DNA from: Anaerolineae bacterium
GTDB lineage: Bacteria; Chloroflexota; Anaerolineae; J102
Assembly: GCA_015493675.1 (NCBI GenBank)
Contig: WGCR01000200.1
Coordinates: 1-5,617 of the forward strand
DNA length: 5,617 nucleotides
Reading direction: 5' to 3'
In this document: positions 1 through 5,300 of the stretch, one piece after another
Numbering within the stretch: the first letter of the stretch is position 1
How the letters are laid out: each line of letters begins with the position of its first letter
Notes under the pieces: model-generated
Told to the model about the DNA's origin: nothing
The model's database searches: none
Seen by the model: only the letters and a program-made list of their open reading frames with translations
Position numbers and translations under genes: made by a program

Positions 1-41
1 CCCATTCTATTCACCCACTCACTTTTTCCTACTTTTTGGCG

Positions 42-71
42 AAGGTATTGTCAGTACAGTTTTAATACCTT
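42..71. repeat. Perfect 8-bp inverted repeat (hairpin)
   Basis: The arms aaggtatt (42-49) and aatacctt (64-71) are exact inverted copies around a 14-nt spacer. Neither strand has a T-run right after it, so it does not look like an intrinsic terminator. It lies in the untranslated stretch downstream of the T-box terminator, where it could be an operator, an mRNA hairpin in the leader of the gene beyond the window, or chance. Function unknown. Confidence 0.4.
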
Positions 72-108
72 ATCAATGGAATTCTGGCCCCACAGGGCAA
101 GAAAATGC

Positions 109-183
109 CTCACGCCAAGACGCAGAGCCGCAAAGGAAAAAAGAGGCAAAGAAAAACTTAGCGCCTTGGCGATTTTGCGTGAG
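109..183. repeat. Dispersed palindromic intergenic repeat
   Basis: Two inverted arm pairs are visible: ctcacgc (109-115) with gcgtgag (177-183), and gccaag (114-119) with cttggc (165-170). Between them is a purine-rich core with 'gacgcagagccgcaaagg'. The style matches the short 'cgcaaagacgcagag' palindromic repeats common between genes in Chloroflexota and some other phyla, and resembles the element at 5301-5384. It carries no ORF worth calling. It separates the T-box terminator from whatever gene that T-box controls. Family assignment is by resemblance only. Confidence 0.6.
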
Positions 184-220
184 ATATGCTTTTTTGTTTC
201 GACTTGTCCGGGTAGGGGCT

Positions 221-260
221 AAAAACAAAAATCCCCTCGTCCAGCAGGGACGAAGGGATT
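221..260 (-). terminator. Intrinsic terminator of the T-box leader
   Basis: On the minus strand AATCCCTTCGTCC (260-248) pairs with GGACGAGGGGATT (242-230) as a 13-bp stem with one G-U pair and loop CTGCT. It is followed by a T-run interrupted by a single G, down to 221. The 5' half of the stem and the loop (249-245) are also needed for the antiterminator, so the two structures exclude each other, as expected of a transcriptional T-box. Confidence 0.93.
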
Positions 261-276
261 CCGCGGTGCCACCCTG
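245..276 (-). promoter_or_regulatory. T-box antiterminator with UGGC acceptor-binding bulge
   Basis: CAGGG (276-272) pairs with CCCTG (249-245). The seven-nt bulge TGGCACC (271-265) lies between this helix and a short upper helix, CGGA (263-260) with TTCG (254-251). TGGN is the segment that pairs with the tRNA 3' NCCA. Here N is C (268), which predicts discriminator G. tRNA-Ser usually has G73; tRNA-Ala and tRNA-Leu usually have A73, and the embedded tRNA-Ala does have A73. The GGGTGGCACCGCGG core matches the T-box family hallmark almost exactly. Confidence 0.93.
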
Positions 277-289
277 ATTGTCAGAACAG

Positions 290-319
290 GAGGCCGGTCG
301 CATGATGACAACCGGCCTC
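290..319 (-). other. 9-bp hairpin just downstream of the embedded tRNA
   Basis: GAGGCCGGT (319-311) pairs perfectly with ACCGGCCTC (298-290) around a 12-nt loop. It begins three bases after the encoded CCA of tRNA-Ala and ends directly against the 3' strand of Stem III. No T-run follows, so it is not a terminator. It may act as the second branch of the junction, or as a block to exonucleases after tRNA 3' processing. Role inferred. Confidence 0.75.
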
Positions 320-322
320 GTT

Positions 323-398
323 TGGTGGAGCTGAAGGGACTCGAACCCTTGACCCCCACAATGCCATTGTGGTGCTCTCCCAGCTGAGCTACAGCCCC
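323..398 (-). tRNA. tRNA-Ala (anticodon GGC), CCA encoded
   Basis: A full 76-nt cloverleaf reads on the minus strand from 398. Acceptor GGGGCTG pairs with CAGCTCC; the D arm is GCTC-AGCTGGGA-GAGC; the anticodon stem is CCACA/TGTGG with loop ATGGCAT, anticodon GGC at 365-363; the T arm is AAGGG-TTCGAGT-CCCTT. The G3-U70 pair that identifies alanine tRNAs is present. Discriminator A and an encoded CCA occupy 326-323. It decodes GCC and GCU. It is enclosed by the 10-bp Stem III helix of the T-box leader and lies upstream of the T-box terminator, so its synthesis should not depend on the riboswitch decision. Confidence 0.97.
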
Positions 399-475
399 GA
401 AGTCTGTTCTGACCTCTCTATCGCGATAACGGGCGAACCCGGCGCCAGCTACGCCTGCAGGAGGCTTTCACCGAC

Positions 476-582
476 GCTGCTTCCCAGGCGAGTTCGGTCT
501 GAAGCGGGCCCGACGGCCGCAGTGCCGGACTTTCACGATCTCCGGTTCGCTTTCGGGCGGACCTACTACTCCTGTTCGCAGC
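476..582 (-). promoter_or_regulatory. T-box Stem I: K-turn, specifier loop, distal loop
   Basis: Nested helices on the minus strand: GCTGC (582-578) with GCAGC (480-476); a K-turn with GAA facing GGAA; CAGG (574-571) with CCTG (488-485); a specifier loop with AGTAGTA (570-564) opposite GAACTCG (495-489); GGTC (563-560) with GACC (499-496); GCCCGA (558-553) with TCGGGC (513-508); and distal stem CCGGA (545-541) with TCCGG (529-525) closing loop GATCGTGAAAG. The GAAAGCGA plus distal-loop layout closely follows the B. subtilis glyQS leader. By that template (GAA-A-GGC-A) the specifier is TCG (491-489). Counting instead from the lower helix gives CTC (492-490). Confidence 0.9.
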
Positions 583-627
583 AGTTACATCTTTGGTTGT
601 CAAAGTGATGCCCGGGTGGCCAGGCTA

Positions 628-702
<75 letters not shown>

Positions 703-720
703 GGGAAATGAGCAAGGGTA

Positions 721-749
721 AGTTTATGAAAATCCTGGCGTTTTGTCAA
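721..749 (-). promoter_or_regulatory. Sigma70-type promoter for the tRNA/T-box transcript
   Basis: The minus strand shows a perfect -35 TTGACA (749-744), a 17-nt spacer and a -10 TAAACT (726-721). Transcription should start near 713, leaving a short leader before tRNA-Ala(CGC) at 702. No comparable promoter is visible between that tRNA and Stem I: a TTGACA at 603-598 lacks a -10. One transcript therefore probably covers tRNA-Ala(CGC), Stem I, tRNA-Ala(GGC) and the antiterminator region. Read-through from the gene cluster upstream is also possible, because no terminator is seen between 791 and 749. Confidence 0.85.
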
Positions 750-790
750 GTTTGTCGATCGATTCGGATCAATGCCGGACAGAAGTGCGA

Positions 791-1003
791 TTATGTCTGT
801 GGTTTGTTTTTCCGAGCCAGGGCGTCAGCCAGATTGTTGGGGGCTGAAATCGGGATGTCGTACGCCGATGCCATGCCGCGGGCGGCATGAGGCCCCAACA
901 GTTTTTCTTCCATGGAGGGCTCACGGTTGCTTTGCTTCATCAGCGCGGCGAAAACGACGCCCGCCACGAAGCCCGTCCACAGACCAAAAGTGAAGCTATT
1001 CAT
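791..1003 (-). CDS. Small single-TM protein, YtxH-like position
   Basis: This 70-residue protein has one hydrophobic segment at about residues 5-22 followed by a polar, probably cytoplasmic tail with no motif I recognise. Its ATG (1003-1001) lies within the last codons of the preceding gene (ATGAATAG overlap, 8 nt) and no Shine-Dalgarno sequence is visible, which suggests translation coupled to that gene. Short glycine-rich N-terminal TM proteins next to a DUF948-like partner recall YtxH beside YtxG in Bacillus, but the resemblance is by size, topology and neighbour only. Function unknown. The overlap and the shared membrane topology of the pair support it as a real gene. Confidence 0.7.
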   Translation of the reverse strand: MNSFTFGLWTGFVAGVVFAALMKQSNREPSMEEKLLGPHAARGMASAYDIPISAPNNLADALARKNKPQT

Positions 1004-1403
1004 TGAGGGATGACTTGGGGGCGGGAGACGGCTCTGCCGGCGTCGGATCGGCTAACGGCGGTTGCCCGACGACATCGGTTTTTACGGCGGTGGCCGCGGC
1101 GGCGTCTCGCAGTGGATTGGGCGGTGCAACGTCCGCTTTCATGGCCCGAATAGCGCCTTTGATCCCAGCCACGAAACTGATGGTGCTGACTGCGGGTTTG
1201 GCAACGCGTTTACCAACAAATCTGGTGGTGGATTGGACTGTTTTGGTGGTTTCCTGGGCGTCTTTCAGGATCGGGCCGATCTCATCTCTCAACAACAGCA
1301 CCAATAAGCGCACTTGCCAAAGAAGGAGCAAGAGGATAACGCCAATGACGATGGATTCCAACGCCAACAGGATAATAGAAACATCTCGGAAATCAGCGAG
1401 CAC
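996..1403 (-). CDS. Single-TM protein resembling DUF948/YtxG
   Basis: The 135-residue protein has a strongly hydrophobic segment at about residues 8-38. It is followed by an amphipathic stretch (DEIGPILKDAQETTKTVQS, 40-58) of the kind seen in DUF948 (YoxC/YtxG) proteins, then a region FVAGIKGAIRAM (77-88), and ends in a low-complexity Ala/Pro tail. The start is GTG at 1403-1401, preceded by GAGGT (1415-1411) with a 7-nt gap, which is a good ribosome site. It overlaps the next gene by 8 nt and lies 38 nt after the 3-TM protein gene, so it is probably in the same transcript. Likely an inner-membrane-anchored protein of unknown role; the family call is by pattern and unconfirmed. Confidence 0.75.
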   Translation of the reverse strand: MLADFRDVSIILLALESIVIGVILLLLLWQVRLLVLLLRDEIGPILKDAQETTKTVQSTTRFVGKRVAKPAVSTISFVAGIKGAIRAMKADVAPPNPLRDAAAATAVKTDVVGQPPLADPTPAEPSPAPKSSLNE

Positions 1404-1441
1404 GGCTATTACCTCGGATGTGAGTGATCATTGCGTTCATT

Positions 1442-1705
1442 TTACCCTCTTAGCCATACAAAGGCAAGCATCAACAGCCAGGCAAAAAGTGTGCCTTCGA
1501 TGATGTGCACTTGTCCCAGTTTCAGAACATCCAGTTGCAGATAGATGCCAAGAATTTGACCAATGATGAATCCTGTCAGGGCGACAAGGATCAATGATCC
1601 CATGTCTCGCCAGGTTTTTCCTTTCCAAAGATGAAAAAGCGCACCGTAAAGAACGGACAGGATGAGGATGATAACGATGGCCGGGGGGATATTGAGAGAG
1701 TTCAT
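1442..1705 (-). CDS. Hypothetical 87-aa protein with three TM segments
   Basis: The start ATG (1705-1703) shares ATGA with the stop of mnmA, a typical coupled junction. An in-frame start 30 nt further upstream exists but would lie inside mnmA and add a charged, non-hydrophobic extension, so I chose the shorter form. Hydrophobic segments lie at about residues 6-24, 36-55 and 68-85, joined by short loops with WKGKTWRD (27-34). I do not recognise a named family. Small integral membrane proteins of this type often follow housekeeping genes in Chloroflexota, but no function can be inferred. Expression is presumably driven from upstream together with mnmA. Confidence 0.75.
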   Translation of the reverse strand: MNSLNIPPAIVIILILSVLYGALFHLWKGKTWRDMGSLILVALTGFIIGQILGIYLQLDVLKLGQVHIIEGTLFAWLLMLAFVWLRG

Positions 1706-2814
1706 ATGCTTTCGATGATGCCGCCCCCCAGGCACTGTTCCTCCTGATAAAAAACCACTGCCTGGCCTGGCGTGATGTCACGGAGGGGAGCGTCGAAACG
1801 CACCTCGGCGCTGGTTTCGGTCAGGGGGATGACAGTTGCGGGATGGTCGGCGGATTTGTAGCGGATTTTGGCGGTGATTTGAAGGGGAGCGGCGGGAGGT
1901 TGGCGGAGCCAGTTGATGGCGGTTGCCCGCAGATAATCGCCTCCCAGGGCGTCGGCGGGCCCGACGATCAGGGCATTGTGCTGGACGTCCAGGTCGATCA
2001 CAAACAGCCGTTCAGGGGCGCTGAGCCCCAGGCCTCTGCGTTGACCGATGGTATAAAAGGGCAGGCCTCGATGCTGGCCCAATTCCTGTCCTGATAGATC
2101 CAGAATCGGGCCCGGGCGAATCGCGGTAGTCGCCCAATGCTGCAAAAAGGTCCGATAATCGCTGGTAAAACAGAGATCCTGGCTCTCCGATTTCTCAGCG
2201 ACTTGCAGACCGTAACGTCGGGCCAATGCTCGCACCTCGGGCTTGGTGAGATGTCCCACGGGAAATGTCAGACGCTGCAGACGCTCCTGTGGAATCAAGC
2301 TGAGCACGTAAGATTGATCTTTGCGGACATCTCTCCCCCGCAGCAACTGCACTCCCGCTGGGGTGCGACGCAGGCGAGCGTAATGTCCGGTAGCCAGGAA
2401 GTCAGCGCTCAGCTCTTTCTGAGCGTAGCTCAGCATGTAATCAAACCGGATGCGGCGATTGCAAACCAGGCAGGGATTGGGCGTGCGCCCGCTGGTATAT
2501 TCCTGAATGAAATAGTCGACGACTGTGTCTCGAAAGAGTTGGCTGACATCGATCAGCCGGAAAGGGATGCCCAACTGTTCGGCGATGCGCTGGGCGTCGC
2601 TAACCGCTTCAAAGGTGCAGCAGCGATTCTCCCGGGCCTGGGCTATATCCTCGAAAGGGTCCACCCACAACCGCAGCATGACGCCTTTGACCCGATAGCC
2701 CGCCGCCACCAGGCGCGCGGCCGCCACCGAGCTATCCACGCCGCCGCTCATAGCGACGACAACAGTAGTCTCGGATGGAGGTCGAGGGAGCGTCAAATCA
2801 AGTTGAAGCTGCAT
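1702..2814 (-). CDS. mnmA: tRNA-specific 2-thiouridylase MnmA
   Basis: MnmA activates U34 of tRNA-Lys, -Glu and -Gln with ATP and inserts sulfur to make s2U34, in the cytoplasm. The 370 residues match the family length. Visible motifs are the PP-loop SGGVDSS (23-29), the catalytic cysteine in TPNPCLVCN (C115), KDQSYVL (165-171), the persulfide cysteine in SQDLCFTSD (C215), GQRRGLG (257-263) and a C-terminal beta-barrel ending in GQAVVFY (350-356). Both cysteines are present, so the enzyme should be active. The ATG at 2814 is the only start: the upstream frame reaches a stop without another ATG/GTG/TTG. No Shine-Dalgarno precedes it. A TTGACA at 2884-2879 lies in the 85-nt gap but has only a poor -10. 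The stop overlaps the start of the following 3-TM gene. Confidence 0.96.
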   Translation of the reverse strand: MQLQLDLTLPRPPSETTVVVAMSGGVDSSVAAARLVAAGYRVKGVMLRLWVDPFEDIAQARENRCCTFEAVSDAQRIAEQLGIPFRLIDVSQLFRDTVVDYFIQEYTSGRTPNPCLVCNRRIRFDYMLSYAQKELSADFLATGHYARLRRTPAGVQLLRGRDVRKDQSYVLSLIPQERLQRLTFPVGHLTKPEVRALARRYGLQVAEKSESQDLCFTSDYRTFLQHWATTAIRPGPILDLSGQELGQHRGLPFYTIGQRRGLGLSAPERLFVIDLDVQHNALIVGPADALGGDYLRATAINWLRQPPAAPLQITAKIRYKSADHPATVIPLTETSAEVRFDAPLRDITPGQAVVFYQEEQCLGGGIIESI

Positions 2815-2899
2815 GGAGGGGGATTCGCTACGAAAATGGCGAGAAAAATCCAGCTATCTCTTTTCCGCTGTGCGCCGCTGTCAAAACGCTATGTTCGTA

Positions 2900-3892
2900 T
2901 CAACTCAACACTTCGAGGAAGACGCGACGGAAGTTTTCGCCCAGGATTTTGCGGATATCTTCGGGCGCATAGCCGCGGCCCAGCAGGCCCGCGGTCACGG
3001 CGGGATATTTTTCGCCACTGCTCAGCTCGGGCGGGGGCAAGCAACCATCGAAATCGGAGCCGATGCCCACGTGATCGACGCCCGCCACCTGCACCAGGTG
3101 ATCAATGTGATCCAGCAGATCGTCCAGCGTGGCCTTGCGATAATCGGGATTCAGAAAATGGCTGGCAAAGGTGGCGCCGATGACGCCGCCCTTTTCGGCT
3201 ATGCCCCGAATTTGCTCATCACTGAGATTGCGGCGGTGAGCGAACACGGCCCGGGCGTTGGAATGGCTGGCAATGAAGGGTTTGCTGCTGATAGCCAGCA
3301 CATCTTCCAGTCCCGCGTCATTCAGATGAGAGACATCTACCATCACGCCCAGCTCATTGCAGGCCTGCACCACATCCCGCCCGAAAGGCGTCAGACCAAA
3401 GGTGGTGCCTGCGCCCGAGCCGTCCGCAGCGGCGTTGCGCGGGTCCCATGTCAGGCCGATATTCCGCACGCCCAAACGATGGAATGTGCGCAGCAGGCGT
3501 ATCTGGCCATCCAGGGATTCCACGCCCTCCAGGCCCAAAATCGCGCCGATAGGGCCGCCGGGCGAGAGGCTGGCCAGATCTGCCCCCGTTTGCACCAGGG
3601 TTATCTGGTCGGGCGCAGCATCGATCAGGTCGTAAAGAGCCTCCAGCCGTTGCAGCGCGCCGCTGGTGGCATTGGCTCCCAGCCGATCCAGGCCCGGAAA
3701 ACACGCGAAAATCTGGGCGTTGATGCCGCCCGCCCGCAGTCTCGGCAGATCCAAATGGCCGCTTTCACCCCATTGCAATAGATCCCGGCGGACGAATTCA
3801 TGGGATGTCGCATGGCCCAATGTGTCGCAATGGGCGTCGAAGACAAAGCTGTTTTGATGCAAATCACGTGTTTGGGCCGAGAAGGCGCTCAT
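2900..3892 (-). CDS. Membrane dipeptidase-type peptidase, family M19
   Basis: Family M19 (renal dipeptidase-like, PF01244) enzymes are binuclear zinc hydrolases that cleave dipeptides, often with a D-residue. Ligand motifs occur in the usual order: DAHCDT (H21, D23), GLEGVE (bridging E122), DVSHLND (H189), ASHSNAR (H210) and GSDFDG (D280). HRR at 219-221 and GENFRRV (318-324) also fit. The length, 330 residues, is typical. There is no signal peptide, so it is probably cytoplasmic like many bacterial members. The start ATG (3892-3890) is preceded by GGAAGAAG a few bases upstream and lies inside the 3' end of the DUF1992 gene (29-nt overlap), implying co-transcription. The substrate is unknown; peptide or cell-wall dipeptide turnover is the general expectation. 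Confidence 0.94.
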   Translation of the reverse strand: MSAFSAQTRDLHQNSFVFDAHCDTLGHATSHEFVRRDLLQWGESGHLDLPRLRAGGINAQIFACFPGLDRLGANATSGALQRLEALYDLIDAAPDQITLVQTGADLASLSPGGPIGAILGLEGVESLDGQIRLLRTFHRLGVRNIGLTWDPRNAAADGSGAGTTFGLTPFGRDVVQACNELGVMVDVSHLNDAGLEDVLAISSKPFIASHSNARAVFAHRRNLSDEQIRGIAEKGGVIGATFASHFLNPDYRKATLDDLLDHIDHLVQVAGVDHVGIGSDFDGCLPPPELSSGEKYPAVTAGLLGRGYAPEDIRKILGENFRRVFLEVLS

Positions 3893-4361
3893 ATTCTTCT
3901 TCCGGAATGAGGATGTTTTTGTGTAAAGAGAGGACGGTGATTTTTAGATTGTAAAGTCTGATGCTGTCATTGATTGCGTTGATTTCAGCTTCGAATTCCC
4001 GGCGATAGTTGCGCCACGTCTGCTCCAGGGCTGGCAAATCATGGCCCGGACGGCGGTCACGCTCGGCCAGATACCAGTGATAACGACGTTGCAGAAGCTG
4101 ACGGGCTTTTTCGATGCGGGCGTCGATCTCCCGGCCATCGTCAATCCAGGGCAGCGTGTGCCCGCTGTCGTGTAAAAGATCATACGCCATTTGCTGGTCT
4201 TCGGGCAAAAAGGGATTGCGGCGTTTGGAGAGAGGCTTGCCCTGGCCGCTGAGGTTGTCGAACAGCCCCTTTTCCCGGGCATCCCGAATTTTTTCCTCGA
4301 CCCAATCTTCCCAACTCTGATCTTCCGGTTTACGGCGGTGATCGTCAGCTTCTTCTTTCAT
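3864..4361 (-). CDS. DUF1992 (DnaJ subfamily C28-type) protein
   Basis: This 165-residue protein carries the hallmark of DUF1992 (PF09350), the domain conserved in DNAJC28 homologues. The segment VEEKIRDAREKGLFDN (21-36) is followed by LSGQGKPL (37-44), NPFLPEDQQMAYDLL (49-63), and a long charged helical region (80-150, probably coiled coil) ending in PEEEYERLL. There is no J domain, as is usual for bacterial members, and no TM segment. Its function is not established in bacteria. The ATG at 4361 has no Shine-Dalgarno. Only about a dozen bases separate it from the terminator hairpin of the preceding gene, so its promoter must lie upstream of that hairpin or the terminator must leak. Its 3' end overlaps the dipeptidase gene. 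Confidence 0.92.
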   Translation of the reverse strand: MKEEADDHRRKPEDQSWEDWVEEKIRDAREKGLFDNLSGQGKPLSKRRNPFLPEDQQMAYDLLHDSGHTLPWIDDGREIDARIEKARQLLQRRYHWYLAERDRRPGHDLPALEQTWRNYRREFEAEINAINDSIRLYNLKITVLSLHKNILIPEEEYERLLGPNT

Positions 4362-4372
4362 GATTCGAAGTG

Positions 4373-4397
4373 AAAGAAACCCCCGTTTTCACGGGGG
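4373..4397 (-). terminator. Intrinsic terminator after the DUF4013 gene
   Basis: On the minus strand CCCCCGT (4397-4391) pairs with ACGGGGG (4386-4380) around a GAAA tetraloop. TTTCTTT follows (4379-4373), starting about 35 nt after the DUF4013 stop codon. It is GC-rich and well formed, although the T-run is broken by a C, so termination may be incomplete. Confidence 0.8.
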
Positions 4398-4431
4398 CTT
4401 CGATGTTGACGCTGTAAAGAACGCAGGCTGA

Positions 4432-5154
4432 TTACTCGTTGTCGCTTTCGGTCTCAGCGGATTCGGGCAATTCAGCAGCCGGTTCGGTCGCGCTGAGAGT
4501 CTCTAGCGGGCGCTCAGGCTTGGTGGTTTCCAGTCCAATCTGGCCAATCATGTGATACTGCACCAGGCTGGCCCAGAACATGGTAAAGAACAGGCCGATA
4601 AGGCAGAGTAATGACCCCAGAAGCCCTGCAAGCAGATAGACCAGCCAGGAGACGATGGTAACCACGAGAATCTGTCCCAGATGCTCTTTTGTGAAGCTCA
4701 GAATTTCAACGAACTTGAGACCATCAGCAAATTCGCCGGTTTCCGCAAATTTGATCGTGATGCTCGGGGTGGCGAGCCACACGACAATGGCATAGATGAG
4801 AGTGAAACAACCGAAGCAAAGGGCGAAGATAGAAGCAATCGCGCTACCCGTATCGGAATTGCCTCCCAAGGCTATAGGGATGAGGATCAGAAGACTCAGA
4901 ATGATCAACGGCAGCGACCAAAGGAAGTAAACTATGAACAGCTTGAATCCCTCTGCAATTTTTTGGCCCCAATCATCCCATTCGGGCAACGGCTCGGGAT
5001 CGAGGTTACGGACATTGCGCACTAACTGGATGCCATATCCCAGCAGCAAGATAGATCCTAAAATAGGCACAAACATAAGAACGCCGCCGATAAGAACTTT
5101 TTCAAGCCCTTTCTTGTCTTCGAAGACAAAATTGAATGATTTGCCGATATCCAT
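4432..5154 (-). CDS. DUF4013 family integral membrane protein
   Basis: The 240-residue protein fits DUF4013 (PF13197): five hydrophobic segments at about residues 19-43, 72-97, 103-128, 160-181 and 182-204, with the characteristic PLPEWDDWG (55-63) after the first. The C-terminal 35 residues are an acidic, Ala/Glu/Pro-rich tail. I chose ATG 5154 over the in-frame ATG at 5214 because AGGAGG (5165-5160) precedes it by five bases, and because 5214 would lie within about a dozen bases of the predicted transcription start. The function of the family is unknown; it is found in many archaea and Chloroflexota. The gene has its own promoter (5233-5261) and terminator (4373-4397), so it is probably a single-gene unit. 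Confidence 0.9.
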   Translation of the reverse strand: MDIGKSFNFVFEDKKGLEKVLIGGVLMFVPILGSILLLGYGIQLVRNVRNLDPEPLPEWDDWGQKIAEGFKLFIVYFLWSLPLIILSLLILIPIALGGNSDTGSAIASIFALCFGCFTLIYAIVVWLATPSITIKFAETGEFADGLKFVEILSFTKEHLGQILVVTIVSWLVYLLAGLLGSLLCLIGLFFTMFWASLVQYHMIGQIGLETTKPERPLETLSATEPAAELPESAETESDNE

Positions 5155-5159
5155 AATTT

Positions 5160-5165
5160 CCTCCT
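5160..5165 (-). promoter_or_regulatory. Ribosome binding site AGGAGG for the DUF4013 gene
   Basis: A consensus Shine-Dalgarno, five bases before ATG 5154. It decides the start in favour of this ATG over the in-frame one at 5214. It is the strongest ribosome site in the window. Confidence 0.9.
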
Positions 5166-5232
5166 GGAAAATGTAAAAGATAGCGATGGCTATTGATGGT
5201 CGTAGAGATGGCATTTATCTCCGCTCTTTTTG

Positions 5233-5261
5233 ATTATAGCAACCTTTGATCCTTTTTACAA
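5233..5261 (-). promoter_or_regulatory. Sigma70-type promoter for the DUF4013 gene
   Basis: The minus strand has a -35 TTGTAA (5261-5256), a 17-nt spacer and a perfect -10 TATAAT (5238-5233). The predicted start near 5226 gives an untranslated leader of about 70 nt before ATG 5154. Confidence 0.8.
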
Positions 5262-5300
5262 TGTAACTATACAACCTACCCTTTCATAACGAGGCAAAAA

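Larger units (their letters stand above)
280..413 (-). other. T-box Stem III expanded into a junction holding tRNA-Ala
   Basis: GTCAGAACAG (413-404) and CTGTTCTGAC (289-280) are perfectly complementary over 10 bp. They sit exactly where Stem III is expected, after the AGAGAGG linker and four bases before the antiterminator. Inside, reading 5' to 3', are five unpaired bases, the whole tRNA-Ala (398-323), three bases, and a 9-bp hairpin that abuts the 3' strand. This would be a three-way junction with the hairpin able to stack on Stem III. Stem III is the variable part of T-box leaders, so a large insertion there is structurally plausible. The pairing is seen directly; the Stem III identity follows from position. 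Confidence 0.85.
221..582 (-). promoter_or_regulatory. T-box riboswitch leader interrupted by a tRNA-Ala gene
   Basis: A T-box leader binds an uncharged tRNA: its specifier pairs with the anticodon and its antiterminator bulge pairs with the free NCCA end, letting transcription pass a terminator. All the parts are visible on the minus strand: Stem I with K-turn, specifier loop and distal loop (582-476), a linker with the familiar CCGTTATC...AGAGAGG segment (433-413), Stem III (413-404 with 289-280), the T-box core AGGGTGGCACCGCGG (275-261) and an overlapping terminator (260-221). What is unusual is a complete tRNA-Ala(GGC) and an extra hairpin inside Stem III. The bulge UGGC predicts a tRNA with discriminator G73. 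In the glyQS-like register GAA-N-XYZ the specifier reads UCG (Ser); the alternative CUC (Leu) would bring a tRNA with A73. The regulated gene is probably a Ser-related gene beyond position 1; that identity is inference. Confidence 0.9.

Noticed and set aside
73..303. Minus-strand ORF of 76 codons across the T-box terminator and the repeat
   Set aside because: It reads through the T-box antiterminator, terminator and a palindromic repeat; the RNA features explain the sequence better.
575..603. TTGACA at 603-598 as a separate promoter for the T-box leader
   Set aside because: At 16-18 nt spacing no -10-like hexamer is present, and the motif overlaps a small CTTTG/CAAAG hairpin.
2137..3183. Long plus-strand ORF of 348 codons opposite mnmA and the dipeptidase
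   Set aside because: It is antisense to two genes with full catalytic motifs, spans the gap between them and shows no recognisable domain; it is a shadow of the coding bias on the other strand.
2813..3781. Long plus-strand ORF of 322 codons opposite the M19 dipeptidase
   Set aside because: The reverse strand has a complete M19 motif set; the antisense translation has no family features.
5155..5214. Longer N-terminus for the DUF4013 protein starting at ATG 5214
   Set aside because: It lacks a ribosome site and would begin within about a dozen bases of the predicted transcription start, whereas ATG 5154 has a consensus AGGAGG at ideal spacing.
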